From Larix sibirica (lineage: Eukaryota > Streptophyta > Pinopsida > Pinales > Pinaceae), in the NCBI GenBank assembly GCA_004151065.3, contig NWUY0300003401.1, positions 23,733 through 45,954 on the forward strand: a stretch of 22,222 nt of DNA, given 5' to 3'. Made by a program: the position numbers and the translations under genes. The notes under the pieces were generated by a model. The model did no database searches. It worked only from the letters and a program-made list of their open reading frames with translations, and was not told the origin of the DNA. The stretch's first letter is position 1. Every line of letters begins with the position of its first letter. Positions 1-10,124 of the stretch are shown here, piece after piece.

Positions 1-632
1 TCATGTTCTTTGCATAGTAGCCCACATCATTGCATAGGATCTATATAGGGAATCCTTAGTGTACATGTGAGAGATGGTCACTACGTTGAGGAGAGACACA
101 CTAGGGAGGGATCTTGAGGACCGTTCCATGGTATAAGGAACAATCTAGGGCCTTATGCTGTAGAATTTTACTATGGAGCTCATGGTCCATGTGTGGGTTC
201 CCAAACCACCACATTAACTTTCCATATGAAATATTTGGCCTGCAAGTGGGATATGGTGCTCATTTGAACTTTAGAAAACTAGATATGGTTCTTAGTGCAC
301 ATGATGTGGTTCAATGCCAAAGTGTAGGGTATTATACCATAATATTTATCTATGGGGCTCGTGAGACATCCTTGTTCCCTTGGACACCACACAGGTCCTG
401 CAAAGGGAATCTTTGTCATGTGATATTAGGATATGGTGGCCATTTTGAGTTTGGCACATTGACATTGGTTATCATGACTTTAGACACATTCCAAGGTCAA
501 AATGTGGAGTTTGAAGCCATGACATTTTCCTCTAGGACTCATAGGCTATGCGTGATACCCAAGCCATCATATAATATTTGCATATGGAATTGTTGGCCTA
601 CAAGGATATGGTGTTCATTTCAATATTTGTGA
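1..632. repeat. Tandem satellite-like repeat, ~180-bp unit, about 3.5 diverged copies
   Basis: Units can be lined up by eye at a spacing of about 179-180 bp. TATGGAGCTCATG at 172 recurs as TATGGGGCTCGTG at 351 and, weakly, as TAGGACTCATAGG at 533. A CCCAARCCA block at 200 recurs at 558, which is 358 bp or two units, each time followed by a conserved TTGGCCT..GGATATGGTG.TCATTT block. GGGAATC at 47 recurs at 406, again two units apart. The array runs off the left edge, so its true length is unknown. Because 180 is divisible by three, a 172-codon open frame (114-632) survives across the units; I read it as a by-product of the repeat, not a gene. The unit length is typical of plant satellites, but I cannot assign a family. 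Confidence 0.75.
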
Positions 633-2019
633 TATCTTTTCCTCCTAAGTTAGGTTCAATTATTTCATCCTTGCATGACCCTTCAAGCATGCCTATAGCA
701 AGCTAGAGAGCAAGCACAACGGTAATGTGGAGACCAAAGTGACCAATGGGGAAGAGGCAACGAATCCACAAGGTAATACATGGTAACAGACAAAAGACTT
801 CAAATAGTTGGACTAATCACATGAAAGCCACAAAATTTTGTCCTTAACAAAATTGTTTAATTAACAAGCTACCCATTGTAAAGCCACTAACTAAGTTGCT
901 ATTCATAGGAACTATAGACAAAACTATTTAGGAACTACTTTAATTTCATATCGTGGAGTTCGTATATCAATATTTGGAAGTAGAAGTGCAAGAGGTGAAG
1001 ATCACTTTTTCCATTATATTTCATCAGGAACATGCAAGGTTGTGTGAAATATATTACTATTTTGAATTGCATTATGGCCTAATCCCTAGCGTTTCAACCC
1101 AAACCATGGTTTAAGTCTCGATATCGATACCTCATACATTAATCCTTAAAGTTATGCACATATATCTCTCTTTAGGTAAAAATTTAAGGTCCGTGTGGTG
1201 GTAAATTGCTATATCCATGACACATGAGTAATATAATTAACAATTATCTACTAAGAGCCTAGTTTTTATGGCATTGTTAGGCCCTAATAACCATTCATCA
1301 TGTGACAATAATTGAAATTGTGCCCTTATTAGACTCATAGGTGAAAAAATCCTTCTACATGTATTGTGTGTGATTTAGAGCCCTACTCACGGCACATTGA
1401 TTCTTATAATAAAAAAATTTGGCATAAGACCCTATTTTCCATCCCCAAACCATGTCATAATACTTGACACTAATCCCTATTGTGTGTAACCAAAATATTT
1501 GATTCATGATTATCACCAAATTGATCTAAGTCTGAGGAGGTTCTTAAAATCTTACCTTGTGATCAATATGACATGTTAATGAGAAAGTCTCACTAAGGAT
1601 GGTGTGTTCTAGGAGCTCAATTTTCATTCTACATTATTTCATTTCATCTTTGGTGCCAAGTTCTTTCAAGTCTCATCATTTTTACTAGGTTGGTTGTGAT
1701 TTTATTTTTTCATTTATGAAAGGTAAAACAATATATGACAAAGCAAGAGGCTATGCTAGAAATGAAAAAGGTTTTTGAATTTTTATGCAATTCAGTAGAA
1801 AACTGGAAATGAGATGAAGGAAACTAAGAGAAAACAATGATTTTTATAATGGGAAGAGGTTTCCAAAGTTTGGATATTGTATAGTATTTTCTTGGTTTTT
1901 TTTCCTATTGTTTATTGAATTTTTTTCAGTGTTAACCAACGATAATTCCTTTAGAGACTTTATAGGAACATATCACATTTGTTGGTTGTGAAAGTATTGC
2001 ANACAAAAAACAAGAATCA
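633..2019. other. Gene-free stretch, no supported feature
   Basis: AT-rich sequence without a coherent reading frame on either strand. A loosely recurring CCCTA-containing motif (near 1084, 1282, 1381, 1431 and 1476) hints at very old repeats, but the spacing is irregular and I do not call an array. Position 2002 is an N, an unresolved base in the assembly. A pyrimidine-rich run ending in CAG near 1930 resembles a 3' splice site, but no exon follows that I can recognise. Confidence 0.5.
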
Positions 2020-3602
2020 TTGACTTTGGATATTGATCAAACACTTGGAAACATCAGTGAACAAAGTCACCTACAAAACATAGAAAAAACCATCACGAGA
2101 CAAGTGACTTGTTGGCGAAATACTTATCAGGCGTGCATACAAATATGGACAACTACCTTAATGAATTTTATTGAAGGATACCTAAAAGAAGTTGGAAAAG
2201 AATCAGAGCAAATAAACAAACCACCAAAGCAATCATTCGTTACAGATGTATGTATCAACATGACCAACTCAAATTCCAATATAGCCACGATTGAAAAAAA
2301 CTAGTCGGCTCATTGTCTAACTCAAATTTCTATAGAGAATGAGCACATGATAGGGGAAATATTCTCCCATAACCTAGTGGAAATAGTCAACAAAATACCC
2401 ACTAAAATCAATGAAGAAAATGGCCAGCATAAATAGTCCCTAACTGACCTTACAACATCCAAGGAAGGAAACCAGTGAACTAACATATCAAAAGCACTAC
2501 AAACAAACGAAGTCGACATCTCAACTACCAGAAAACCTAAAATGGAGGAAAAAGGTAATTATGTGTCCAAACAACAAGATTTAATACACGAAAACCAAGA
2601 TAATGCGTCCCACGTCTGCAAGAAATGGAATAGATGACTACAAAAGAGTCGCATAATAGCTGACGAGTTGAATCTTGTAAAAGAATATTGCTACAATCTA
2701 TCTTACCAATACAAACAACCAGAGAACATACACGCCAATGGTACAAAATATTTAATAAACCACTGGGAAGGGGCTATCCACAGAGCTGCGTGGCTAGAAA
2801 ATAACAACTATACATGTCTTCCCCCATGGTCTGAATTCACTAAGATGAACACAATCATAGTTATAAGCTTATCGCAAATGACCCTCACTGACAACCACTG
2901 TTGGGATTATCAAAATCTATTTCTATTTCAACAATTTGAGTTTGCGCAATCAAAAAAGTCGAATAACGGACTTCACTGTCTTTTCCAATAAAAGGCAAGC
3001 ATACAACTAGTCAAAAGAAGGGACCAAAGTTATAATAGTTTCCCTTGCAAATTCAAGGCCGAAAACTCAACACAATTTCCCTAGTGGAATGGCATGGTTA
3101 GTTCGTTCAATAAAACTAAACTCTACAGTTTGGACAAAGATGACTATGCCGACAAAACAAATGTAGTACTATGGGAGTATAGGGCATACCGAAAACTAGT
3201 AGCACATATACCAACTAAATTAACACATGGTCAACAAGCAGTCAGAGTCCTCCATCTAAAAAGTGAGCGCTGGATATCGCTCAAATATTACACCAAACAA
3301 CTACTAAAAATTCCCAAAACAAAATAAATGAAATCTTGGAAAGGGAGGAGCAACGAAGACTCACTACCCACTATCAAGAAGTACAAAAAATACACTAGGA
3401 AGCAGGGCATGACATAAATATTGAGAGAAACGATACTTCAATACATGAATCAATACTTCTAAACAAAAGTCGAATCAAAGGAAAACCCAAAAACCTAAGA
3501 CTAACTCGACAACACAATAAGAGTAACGTGGTCAAAGTGACAAAACACAAGTACTCAAAAAATGCCACCAACAACTTACAATTAAAATATTACGGGCTGT
3601 GA
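2020..3602 (+). pseudogene. Decayed Ty3/gypsy polyprotein, 3' half matching integrase C-terminal region
   Basis: Three open segments (2020-2304, 2668-2991, 3094-3327) share one frame; only about seven stops interrupt 1.3 kb, far fewer than expected in such AT-rich DNA. The frame then shifts by one near 3320 and stays open, apart from one TAG near 3396, to a TGA at 3600. Around 3070-3260 the translation follows the Ty3/gypsy integrase pattern: STQFP..NGMVSSFNK (for STPYxPQANGxVESxNK), then NVVLWEYRAYRK and THGQQAV (for LWAYRT..YGQEAV). After the shift, YQEVQ and AGHDINI match the usual integrase tail (xxKAWHDRHI), and a later SILLNKSRIKGKPKNL matches the segment around GDLVLLYKSR. The catalytic Glu in NGxVE is Ser here. 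The second catalytic Asp may be Asn (SNNGLHC), but the spacing to the Glu site is about 45 rather than 35 residues, so that alignment is uncertain. I do not recognise 2020-2650, though it shares the frame. Family assignment comes from motifs only. Confidence 0.62.
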
Positions 3603-4787
3603 GAGAGGTACTACAATGACTAGCAACCATATCATCACTAGTCAAACATTGTACCCTAGGTTTTCAAGATGACTGTACATCAATTTTTTTCTAAATTTAC
3701 TAACTAAATTATAAAACTAAAAATCCATATAAGAAGGGTACTAAGACACGTATGTTGGCAGGATAAAGCTGCAGAGGATTACAAGATATTCAAGAAAATC
3801 AAATGCACAACATAGCAAAATACCATACAAGCCAAGCTATAAGGAACAAGACCCAAGCACACAAGAAGAGGGAAGGATTCTTGTAATTCATAGTAGATGA
3901 TGGGCCAGCATGACAACTTAGATCCAAATTAGTCAGAACCAGCTAAGAATCCAAGTAAATGATCTTCGCCAAAGCTGAATTCATCATATTATAACACTCA
4001 TGGCAAGACATTGTCGCTCTACATAAGTCGAGGTGTCATCATTAAGAAGCTCCACCAACTCTGCAAGACCCCAATGCAACCACCCAACCATCACATACAC
4101 ATCATTCAATGATCACCACCTCCCTATTGGCACACATATGATTTCCAAGGCATATCTATGACCTGCACAAGAATAATCATGACAACCCTACCACCATACC
4201 TAGATATTTGTCACATCTCTCTCAATCTAATCCATGTCATGTCAAAATCGTGTTCCTTCCCTTTGCATCATGCTATAAATAACAATGAAAACACCATATG
4301 CCACTCAAAATGTCTCTCATTGAAGCCATGCAAATTACTTCACCAAGCCCTGTGCTTTTCCCTTTGTTGTTCTATGAGAATTCTCCCTGTATCAGTTTGA
4401 GCTCTGAAGATCTCTTTCATTGCACCTTATTGATCGTTCCCTATCACCTCTCATGATATATGAACATTTTGAGAGACCTCGGTGTTCTCTAGTAGGAATC
4501 TATTTCTGAGATTCCTTCCACCATCCACTCCCTCGAGCTCCCTTCTATCACTTAGAGATCATTTGCAAGCTTAAGAGAGTGTGGTGCTTCAACTAGACCA
4601 AGCATCAATTTCCTTGGGTGTTTTTCTTCTCTGAAACATGATTTTGAATTTTCTTGAGTGCCCTATAGGACTAAAATGTCGACCAATGTTGTTCAATAGC
4701 AAACACAATAGGAAGATGTTTTTTAGTACCAAAGGATTCAAGAAATCCCTTTCCATTGTTCTCTTTAGGATGAAGAAGGGTTTTGTT
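3603..4787 (+). other. Retroelement 3' region, possible Ty3/gypsy LTR
   Basis: No coherent reading frame. A purine tract (AAGAAGAGGGAAGGATT, 3863-3879) lies about 260 bp past the end of the integrase remnant and is followed by TG at 3882, where a 3' LTR could begin. CTATAAATAA at about 4271 could be its TATA box, and the CT-rich stretch 4300-4560 resembles an R/U5 region. No matching second LTR is in the window, so neither boundary can be fixed. Alternatively this is an untranslated spacer of the element whose LTR starts at 4799. An 80-codon open frame at 4158-4400 has no recognisable features and I do not call it a gene. Confidence 0.3.
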
Positions 4788-4798
4788 GGTGGGGGAGA
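4788..4798 (+). other. Polypurine tract (plus-strand primer) of an LTR retrotransposon
   Basis: GGTGGGGGAGA directly abuts TGTTGG, the beginning of the LTR-like sequence. A G-rich purine run touching a TG-initiated LTR is the classic layout at the 3' end of plant LTR retrotransposons; Ty1/copia elements often carry a very similar GGGGGAGA. It tells the reader that the downstream LTR is a 3' LTR and that the element's internal DNA lay to its left. Confidence 0.6.
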
Positions 4799-4802
4799 TG
4801 TT

Positions 4803-4837
4803 GGAGGAGCCTAGTCGGATCGCCGACTAGGTCCTCC
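4803..4837. repeat. Strong hairpin in LTR U3 (15-bp stem, one bulged base)
   Basis: GGAGGA-g-CCTAGTCGG (4803-4818) pairs with CCGACTAGGTCCTCC (4823-4837) around an ATCG loop. All 15 pairs are Watson-Crick and only G4809 is unpaired. It sits at the extreme 5' end of the LTR, roughly 65 bp upstream of the TATA box. Confidence 0.85.
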
Positions 4838-4903
4838 TGACCGACCACAGTCTGGTCGATCCAATATGTCAAGTAGTTAGCCGACTGGTCAAGCAGTTAT
4901 AAC

Positions 4904-4913
4904 TATATAAATA
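4904..4913 (+). promoter_or_regulatory. TATA box of the LTR promoter
   Basis: TATATAAATA is a near-consensus plant TATA box, about 105 bp into the LTR. AATAAA at 4989-4994, about 80 bp further on, would be the matching polyadenylation signal. Function is inferred from motif and position. Confidence 0.5.
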
Positions 4914-5117
4914 CCTCATATATTATGTATACTAGCTGGCGAGCAAGGAAAGAAGATATGTTTTGTACATGAATGGCCTGCTCCATTAAATAAATATACT
5001 TGTTCGTTGGGTCCCCATTACTCTACTTCCTTTACTCTCTTGTGTATGTATGATTGTGTGTGCAATGTATGCTTATACTTATGATTGATGTGCTATTGGT
5101 AACTCCATGTAATCCCA

Positions 5118-5881
5118 AAGATTGCAACAAATGATGACACTCTTAAAGCCATAGGGAATTCCCTAGGTAATTATATCGATTTTGCTGAACCAAAGGAAGG
5201 CTTGCAATCTTTTTCTAGAATTTGAGTTGAGGTATATTTGGAGAAAGGACTCCCTAAGGCCATCAAAATTACCCTATACAACTGGACTTACCTCCAAGAA
5301 GTGGATTACAAGCAACTTCCTTTCAAATACAATATTGGCCATGAATTTGCTAAGAGATGCCAGAAAAACCCTGTAGATACGCCATCAAGGGAACCCACTG
5401 AGCAATGGAAAAAAACAAAGTGGAATAAAAAATCACCAAGACAAGACAAGACAAGACCCTAGTCTAAAAAATATCCTCTTCAAGAGGGATCTCCCTCCAG
5501 TTAAAAATATCAAGAAGCTCTAGCCTCGTCTTCTGCAAGAAAAATCAAGGATCACACACCCACTGAGAATCAATATGAATTCCTCTCTAAGAGGGATCTC
5601 CCACCAATCATATAACAGGAAATCCCATAAAATAATAGAAAGATGGAGAGATCGCTGAAAGATCGGAGGAAGAGATGGACCCAAGATCAATGAGCCTCTA
5701 CTCGAAAAAACAAGGAATAAAATCGAACATCAATGCAGGGAAGTAGCTTCTCACAGGGAAAATGACAAGTGAGAACAAATTAAACTTGTTGGACATACAA
5801 AAAAATAACTTAGACCTTCAAGAAATCAAAGTGGTCTTCCCCCCTAGAAAGGGGGGAAACCCAAAATCGTCTAGTAAATGA
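5118..5881 (+). pseudogene. LINE ORF1 (nucleic-acid-binding protein), C-terminal half, broken
   Basis: ORF1 proteins of plant LINEs bind the element RNA. The reading starts in the middle of the protein: KAIGNSLGNYIDFAEP matches the end of the DUF4283-type N-terminal domain. After an in-frame TGA (5223), VEVYLEKGLPKAIKI and VDYKQLPFKY match the linker before the zinc knuckle (canonical LPFKCxxC..GH....C). The knuckle is damaged: its first Cys is Tyr and only the last Cys is clear. Further stops lie at 5460, 5502, 5613, 5628, 5691 and 5718. The frame then shifts, and the last ~35 codons (about 5770-5881) read cleanly to PPRKGGNPKSSSK and a TGA at 5879, which overlaps the ORF2 ATG. There is no start codon because the 5' part is absent. 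Confidence 0.8.
5837..5858. repeat. GC hairpin just upstream of the LINE ORF2 start
   Basis: TTCCCCCC (5837-5844), loop TAGAAA, GGGGGGAA (5851-5858): a perfect 8-bp stem ending 19 bases before the ORF2 ATG at 5878. It lies within the last codons of ORF1 (FPPRKGGN). Confidence 0.8.
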
Positions 5882-8800
5882 TTAAGATTGTTTCCTGTAA
5901 TTATACTAGAGGACTAGGAAGTGCAAATAAGAAAGCCTTGGTCAGAATTTTAGTTCGGGAAGAAAAAACGCAAGTCCTCCTTCTCGGAGAAATGAAAATG
6001 AAGGATGAGGATGTCCTTCATAAAGCAATTTCATGTGGCACTCAAGTGCAAGAAAAGTAGTAGTTCTAGAGGGGCATTTGGGGGCCTCTGCACCCTTTGG
6101 AACCCTCAACAATTCAGAATGGAAGGATGTAAAAGTGTGTTCAATTGGATATTAGTCTCATTGACGCATCTTCCCTTGGGTAATATTTATTTAATCCTCA
6201 ACATTTATATGCCTTCAATTAATAAATATAAAGTCATATGTTGGAATTATGAACTCTCCTTACAAGGTAGAGTGTGCTCTTCTCCTCTCATTTTTAGTAT
6301 GGACTTTAATACCACCCTTCACGCCTCTAAAAAGAGAGGGGGATCTATAGTAAGGGAGGATACTAGAGAGTATATGGAAGATATTTTGGCTACATATGAC
6401 TTGGTGAACATCAAGCCAACCCATGGTTTTTTTACTTGGTCAAACAAGAGGTAGGGCTCTAGACACATTGCAGTTAGGATCAATCAATTTCTCATCAACA
6501 ACAATATTCTGGAGGATTCAATTGTGCCCCTGTCCCATATTCTCCCTTGGGAAGGGTCTGATCATCGGCCAAATCTCTTGAACTCTCTTCCCCTATCCTC
6601 CTGCATCCTATTCCTTTTTTATTTAATCCTCATTGGGCCCAAGATCCAACGTCATTCCTTGAGCTAGTGTCATTATCCTGGAAAGTGTGGATTCATGGAT
6701 CTCTTGTATTCCTCCAGGAGCAGAAGCTAAAATAAACTAAGATGCCTATCATAGAAAGGGTTAATCAAACAGAGATTGATGAGAAAAAATAATTTTAAGA
6801 TCTAAGAGAAAAAATGGAGGAGTTGCGCAACAGGTTGGAATTAGACCCTATTACACCATCCCTTCTTATAGAAGAGAAAATATTTTTAAGGAATACCAGA
6901 AGGTCTTAAAGGTAGAGGAGGAAGACTGGAGACTAAAATCCCACAATCTTTGGATTAATGCTAGAAATCATAAGACAAGTTTTTCACCCTCAAGCCAAAG
7001 CATGCATTTGTAAAAAAAAATTGAAAACTCAGGGGAGCATATGATAATCCTATTTCAGGACAAAATCAACTTAAACATGAAGCCATAACCATTTCAAAAG
7101 TTTGTACTTGAAGGATGGGAGGGGAGACCTAGATCCCCAAGAGAATATTCTAAACAACATTCCTAAAATTATTATAATCACTTCAAATAATGAGGAACTC
7201 TCCATAATAGTGGCAAAAGAAGAAATTATAGGGGTGTTGAACCAAATGAACCTATATAAAGCACCTGGGACAGATGGATTTTATTCCCATTGCTATCTCA
7301 TTTGTTGGCACATTATAAAGAAATATTTGGTTCGAATGGTCAAATATGTTAAAAATATGCAAGAATGGGAGGAAGTACTAACTCTTTTTTTCTCTCCCTT
7401 ATCCCTAAAGATTCCTATCCTTTCTTTTTCCTGCTTTCACCCAATTTCCTGAGCTGCAATGTTTCCTATAAAGTCATATCTAAAATCATAGTAAACAAAA
7501 TAAATCCATTCCTGCCTAAGCTCATCTCTCCTAATCAGGGAGTATTTGTGGAAAAGAGGTAGATGATTGAAAACATCTTGTTAGTCTAAGAAACCATTCA
7601 CTCCAGTAGGGGAAGGAGAGAAAAAGGGATGGTTTTAAAATTGGATATGGAAAAGTCCTTTGATAGGGTTCAACATAGTTTTTTGTTTGTTGTTTTGATA
7701 AGTTTTGGATTCGAAGCAAATCTAGTAGCATGGAATTCCTCCTGCATTCGAGATCCATGGATTTCTTCACTAATCAATGGAAGAATGGCAGAGTTCTTCC
7801 ATCTTTCTAGAGGCCTTGGGAAAGGTTTCACTTTAGGCTCCCCTCCTCTATGTTATGATGGTAGAAGGTTTAAGAAGACAACTAGAGCAGGAAAGAAGAA
7901 CAAAAGGTATCCCTAGAATAAAAATCACCCAAGGGGCTATGAGTTAACCATTCTCAATTTGCAGATGAAACCTTGTTGTTAGGTGGGGTTTCTACAATCA
8001 TAGCTAGAATATTTAAAGAAATCTTGAATGAATTTATGAAAGCTTCTGGAGGTAAAATAAATAGGTTGAAAAGCCATATTTATGTATGGAATACTAACTC
8101 CATAGTGGCTACAAACATTATTGGTATTTTTTAGTTTATTCTGTCAGAGAGTTGGACCACCTTCAAATATTTGGGAATCCCCATTTGTCTATAGACCCTT
8201 CCAAGATAATATTGGATCCCTATAGTTGATCAAATAAAATCCAAGTTCATCCAACGGGGATCTCAAAGTATCAATCCAGCTGGGAGGGTAGTGATAATTA
8301 AATTTGTCCTATCAACTCTCCCCATTTTTCAATTCTCTTCTCTCCTGGCTCATGCCAGTGTCAAATATTCAATTTCTCAAGATATAAGGAAATTCCTCTT
8401 GATGGGGGGAAATACTAACACTAAAATAATGCATCTTGTTAACTGGAAAATAGTAAGGGTGCAAAAGACCCATGGGGGGGTAGGAATTTTAGACCCTATT
8501 CTTTTCAATCTGGCATTGGGGGGCGAATTTCTATGGCGCCTAGTCATTGGGAAGGAGGAATGGTGGAAGACGATGTTGCTCCATAAATATCTCATTAGAG
8601 ATAGGGTTAGGTGTTTGGACTCTCCTCCACCTTGTCATGTTGGTTCTCCAATCTGGGAACTCTTGAAGGCCTCCCTCCCATTATTCCAAAGCAAAGAAAC
8701 TTGGATTCTTGGTAATGGTTGTCAGATATCCATCTAGAAGGAAAATATAATGGGAAATCCTCCCCTCCAACATGATCAAGCATTTATGCCTTTTATTTAC

Positions 8801-10124
8801 TGTTGTATTGATCAAGGAATCATATCTCTATTTGATATCTTTGTATGGCACTCTTTAGTCTCTTAGACGTGATTGAAAATAGTAGATCTTCCTCCCCACC
8901 TTCATTGCATCTATCGGTATCTCTACCATCATCTTAAAGGTTGTGCCCCCTATCACCTATCAATCAAGGATTCCTGGGGTTGGGGGACAAAGCATTATTC
9001 ATATCATGCCAGTTATGTTTCCCTCCTTGAACAATTTGTCCTCCCCCCAAAATTGAATATGTGGAATTGGGTATGGAACATAGAGGGAAGATCAACATGT
9101 TTTGCTAAACCCTTTCACATGGGAAGATTCTAATAGGGGATGATTTTAAACAAAGGGGATTCATATGTCATTATATATGTTCCCTCTATCACCAGGTTGA
9201 AGAAACTGTGTGCTCTCTATCACTAGGCTAAAGAAACTATGTGCCATTTGTCACCAGGTTGAAGAACCTATCTCTCATATATTCCTAGAATGTCCCTTTG
9301 CTAAATCAATATAAAAATTGGTCCTTCAAAATTTATACTCTTCTATCAGATGCTCAAAATCCCCCTCACAACTCTTCAATCAGTGGAAAGCTTCATACCA
9401 AGGATCCTTAGCCACTAAGCATCCTTTTAAATCCCTCTTCATGGTTGTGCCAAAGTTCACTACTTGGAAAATTTGGCTTGCATGTGGTAGAGCCATATTT
9501 TCAGAAGTCTAAATCCCCCTGGAATAGGTGGCTATCAAATGTATGGGACTATTGATAAATCACTTCAATAAGAAAAAGGTAAAAAAAACTACTCAAATAA
9601 GACCTCATAGCTCCTCTAAAATCCAATTGCATCTACATATTACAGCTAAGGAGTTTTAAATTTGGAAGAATAATCATGATAGGTACATTTTAAGTTTTGA
9701 TGGGGCCTCGAAAGGTAACCCTGAGGTAGCAACAACGGGTGGAGTTATCTTCTCCCCAGGAGGAAATATTAGACTCACCTTCTCATGGATCCTAGGCACA
9801 TCAACCAATAATCAAGCTGAAGCCTATGCACTCTTCCAAGGTTTTCTTCCAGCTCAGAACCAAGGTTTGGAATCTATCTCAATCTTGGTGGAAAGTTCGA
9901 AAGGAATTATAAACCATGTTAGGAAGAAAACTCTGTCGACTGACATTAAACTTAGAAACATTTTTACAATAATCTTCAAAGTGCTAGAAGCATTCCACTC
10001 TTTTTTCCCCTTCCATGTTCTTCATCACAACTCCAATGCAAATATCCAAGCTAATTAGCCTATCCAATATGAAATAGGCACCCTCTAGGTCAATGGACAG
10101 GCTTCCCTTCAATTCATTCCTTGA
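5878..10124 (+). pseudogene. LINE ORF2: endonuclease, reverse transcriptase, zinc-binding region, RNase H; inactivated
   Basis: The intact enzyme would nick target DNA and copy element RNA at the nick. The start is ATG 5878 (MIKIVSCNYTRGLG). Endonuclease, 5878-6600: LLLGEMKMK keeps the catalytic Glu; FGGLCTLWNP, MDFNTTL and SDHRP (His in codon 6563) follow, with one frameshift near 6050 and a TAG at 6452. Linker to ~7100. Reverse transcriptase, ~7100-8740: KAPGTDGF, NQGVFVEKR, motif A KLDMEKSFDRV (Asp codon 7644), a degenerate motif B (SRGLGKGFTLGSPP), motif C FADETLLLGG, in which the second catalytic Asp is Glu (codon 7967). Frameshifts lie near 7365, 7835-7855 and 7940. Zinc-binding region, ~9040-9310: CAICHQVEEPISHIFLEC. 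RNase H, ~9680-10058: FDGASKGNP (Asp 9699) and NNQAEAYAL (Glu 9819) are kept; the GDS Asp is Ser (9894) and the last Asp is Asn (10041). The ancestral stop is TGA 10122. Confidence 0.9.
9185..9275 (+). repeat. 31-bp tandem triplication inside the LINE zinc-binding region
   Basis: Three neighbouring copies of a TCACCAGGTTGAAGAAACT-type motif begin at about 9189, 9220 and 9251, spaced exactly 31 bp. The third belongs to the normal CHQVEE coding context; the first two are extra. Because 31 is not divisible by three, the expansion breaks the frame of ORF2. Confidence 0.8.

Larger units (their letters stand above)
4799..5110 (+). mobile_element. 3' LTR-like sequence of an LTR retrotransposon, right end uncertain
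   Basis: It begins TGTTGGAGGAGCC immediately after the polypurine tract. Within it, in LTR order, come a hairpin (4803-4837), a second short inverted repeat (CGACCA/TGGTCG, 4842-4858), a direct repeat GTCAAGYAGTTA at about 4868 and 4888, a TATA box (TATATAAATA, from 4904) and AATAAA (4989). The CA terminus is not clear: the sequence meets the truncated 5' end of the LINE near 5117, so the LTR may itself be cut. The family is unassigned. A Ty1/copia origin fits the tract, but this could also be the 3' LTR of the gypsy remnant at 2020-3602. Confidence 0.55.

Noticed and set aside
114-632. 172-codon open frame on the + strand
   Set aside because: It coincides with the ~180-bp tandem repeat, whose period is a multiple of three; the protein has no domain and simply repeats with the DNA.
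1080-1500. Possible further copies of a CCCTA-containing repeat
   Set aside because: Irregular spacing and little similarity outside the short motif.
7531-7770. Minus-strand frame inside the LINE (also 8377-8595)
   Set aside because: Shadow of the clearly recognised reverse transcriptase on the + strand.
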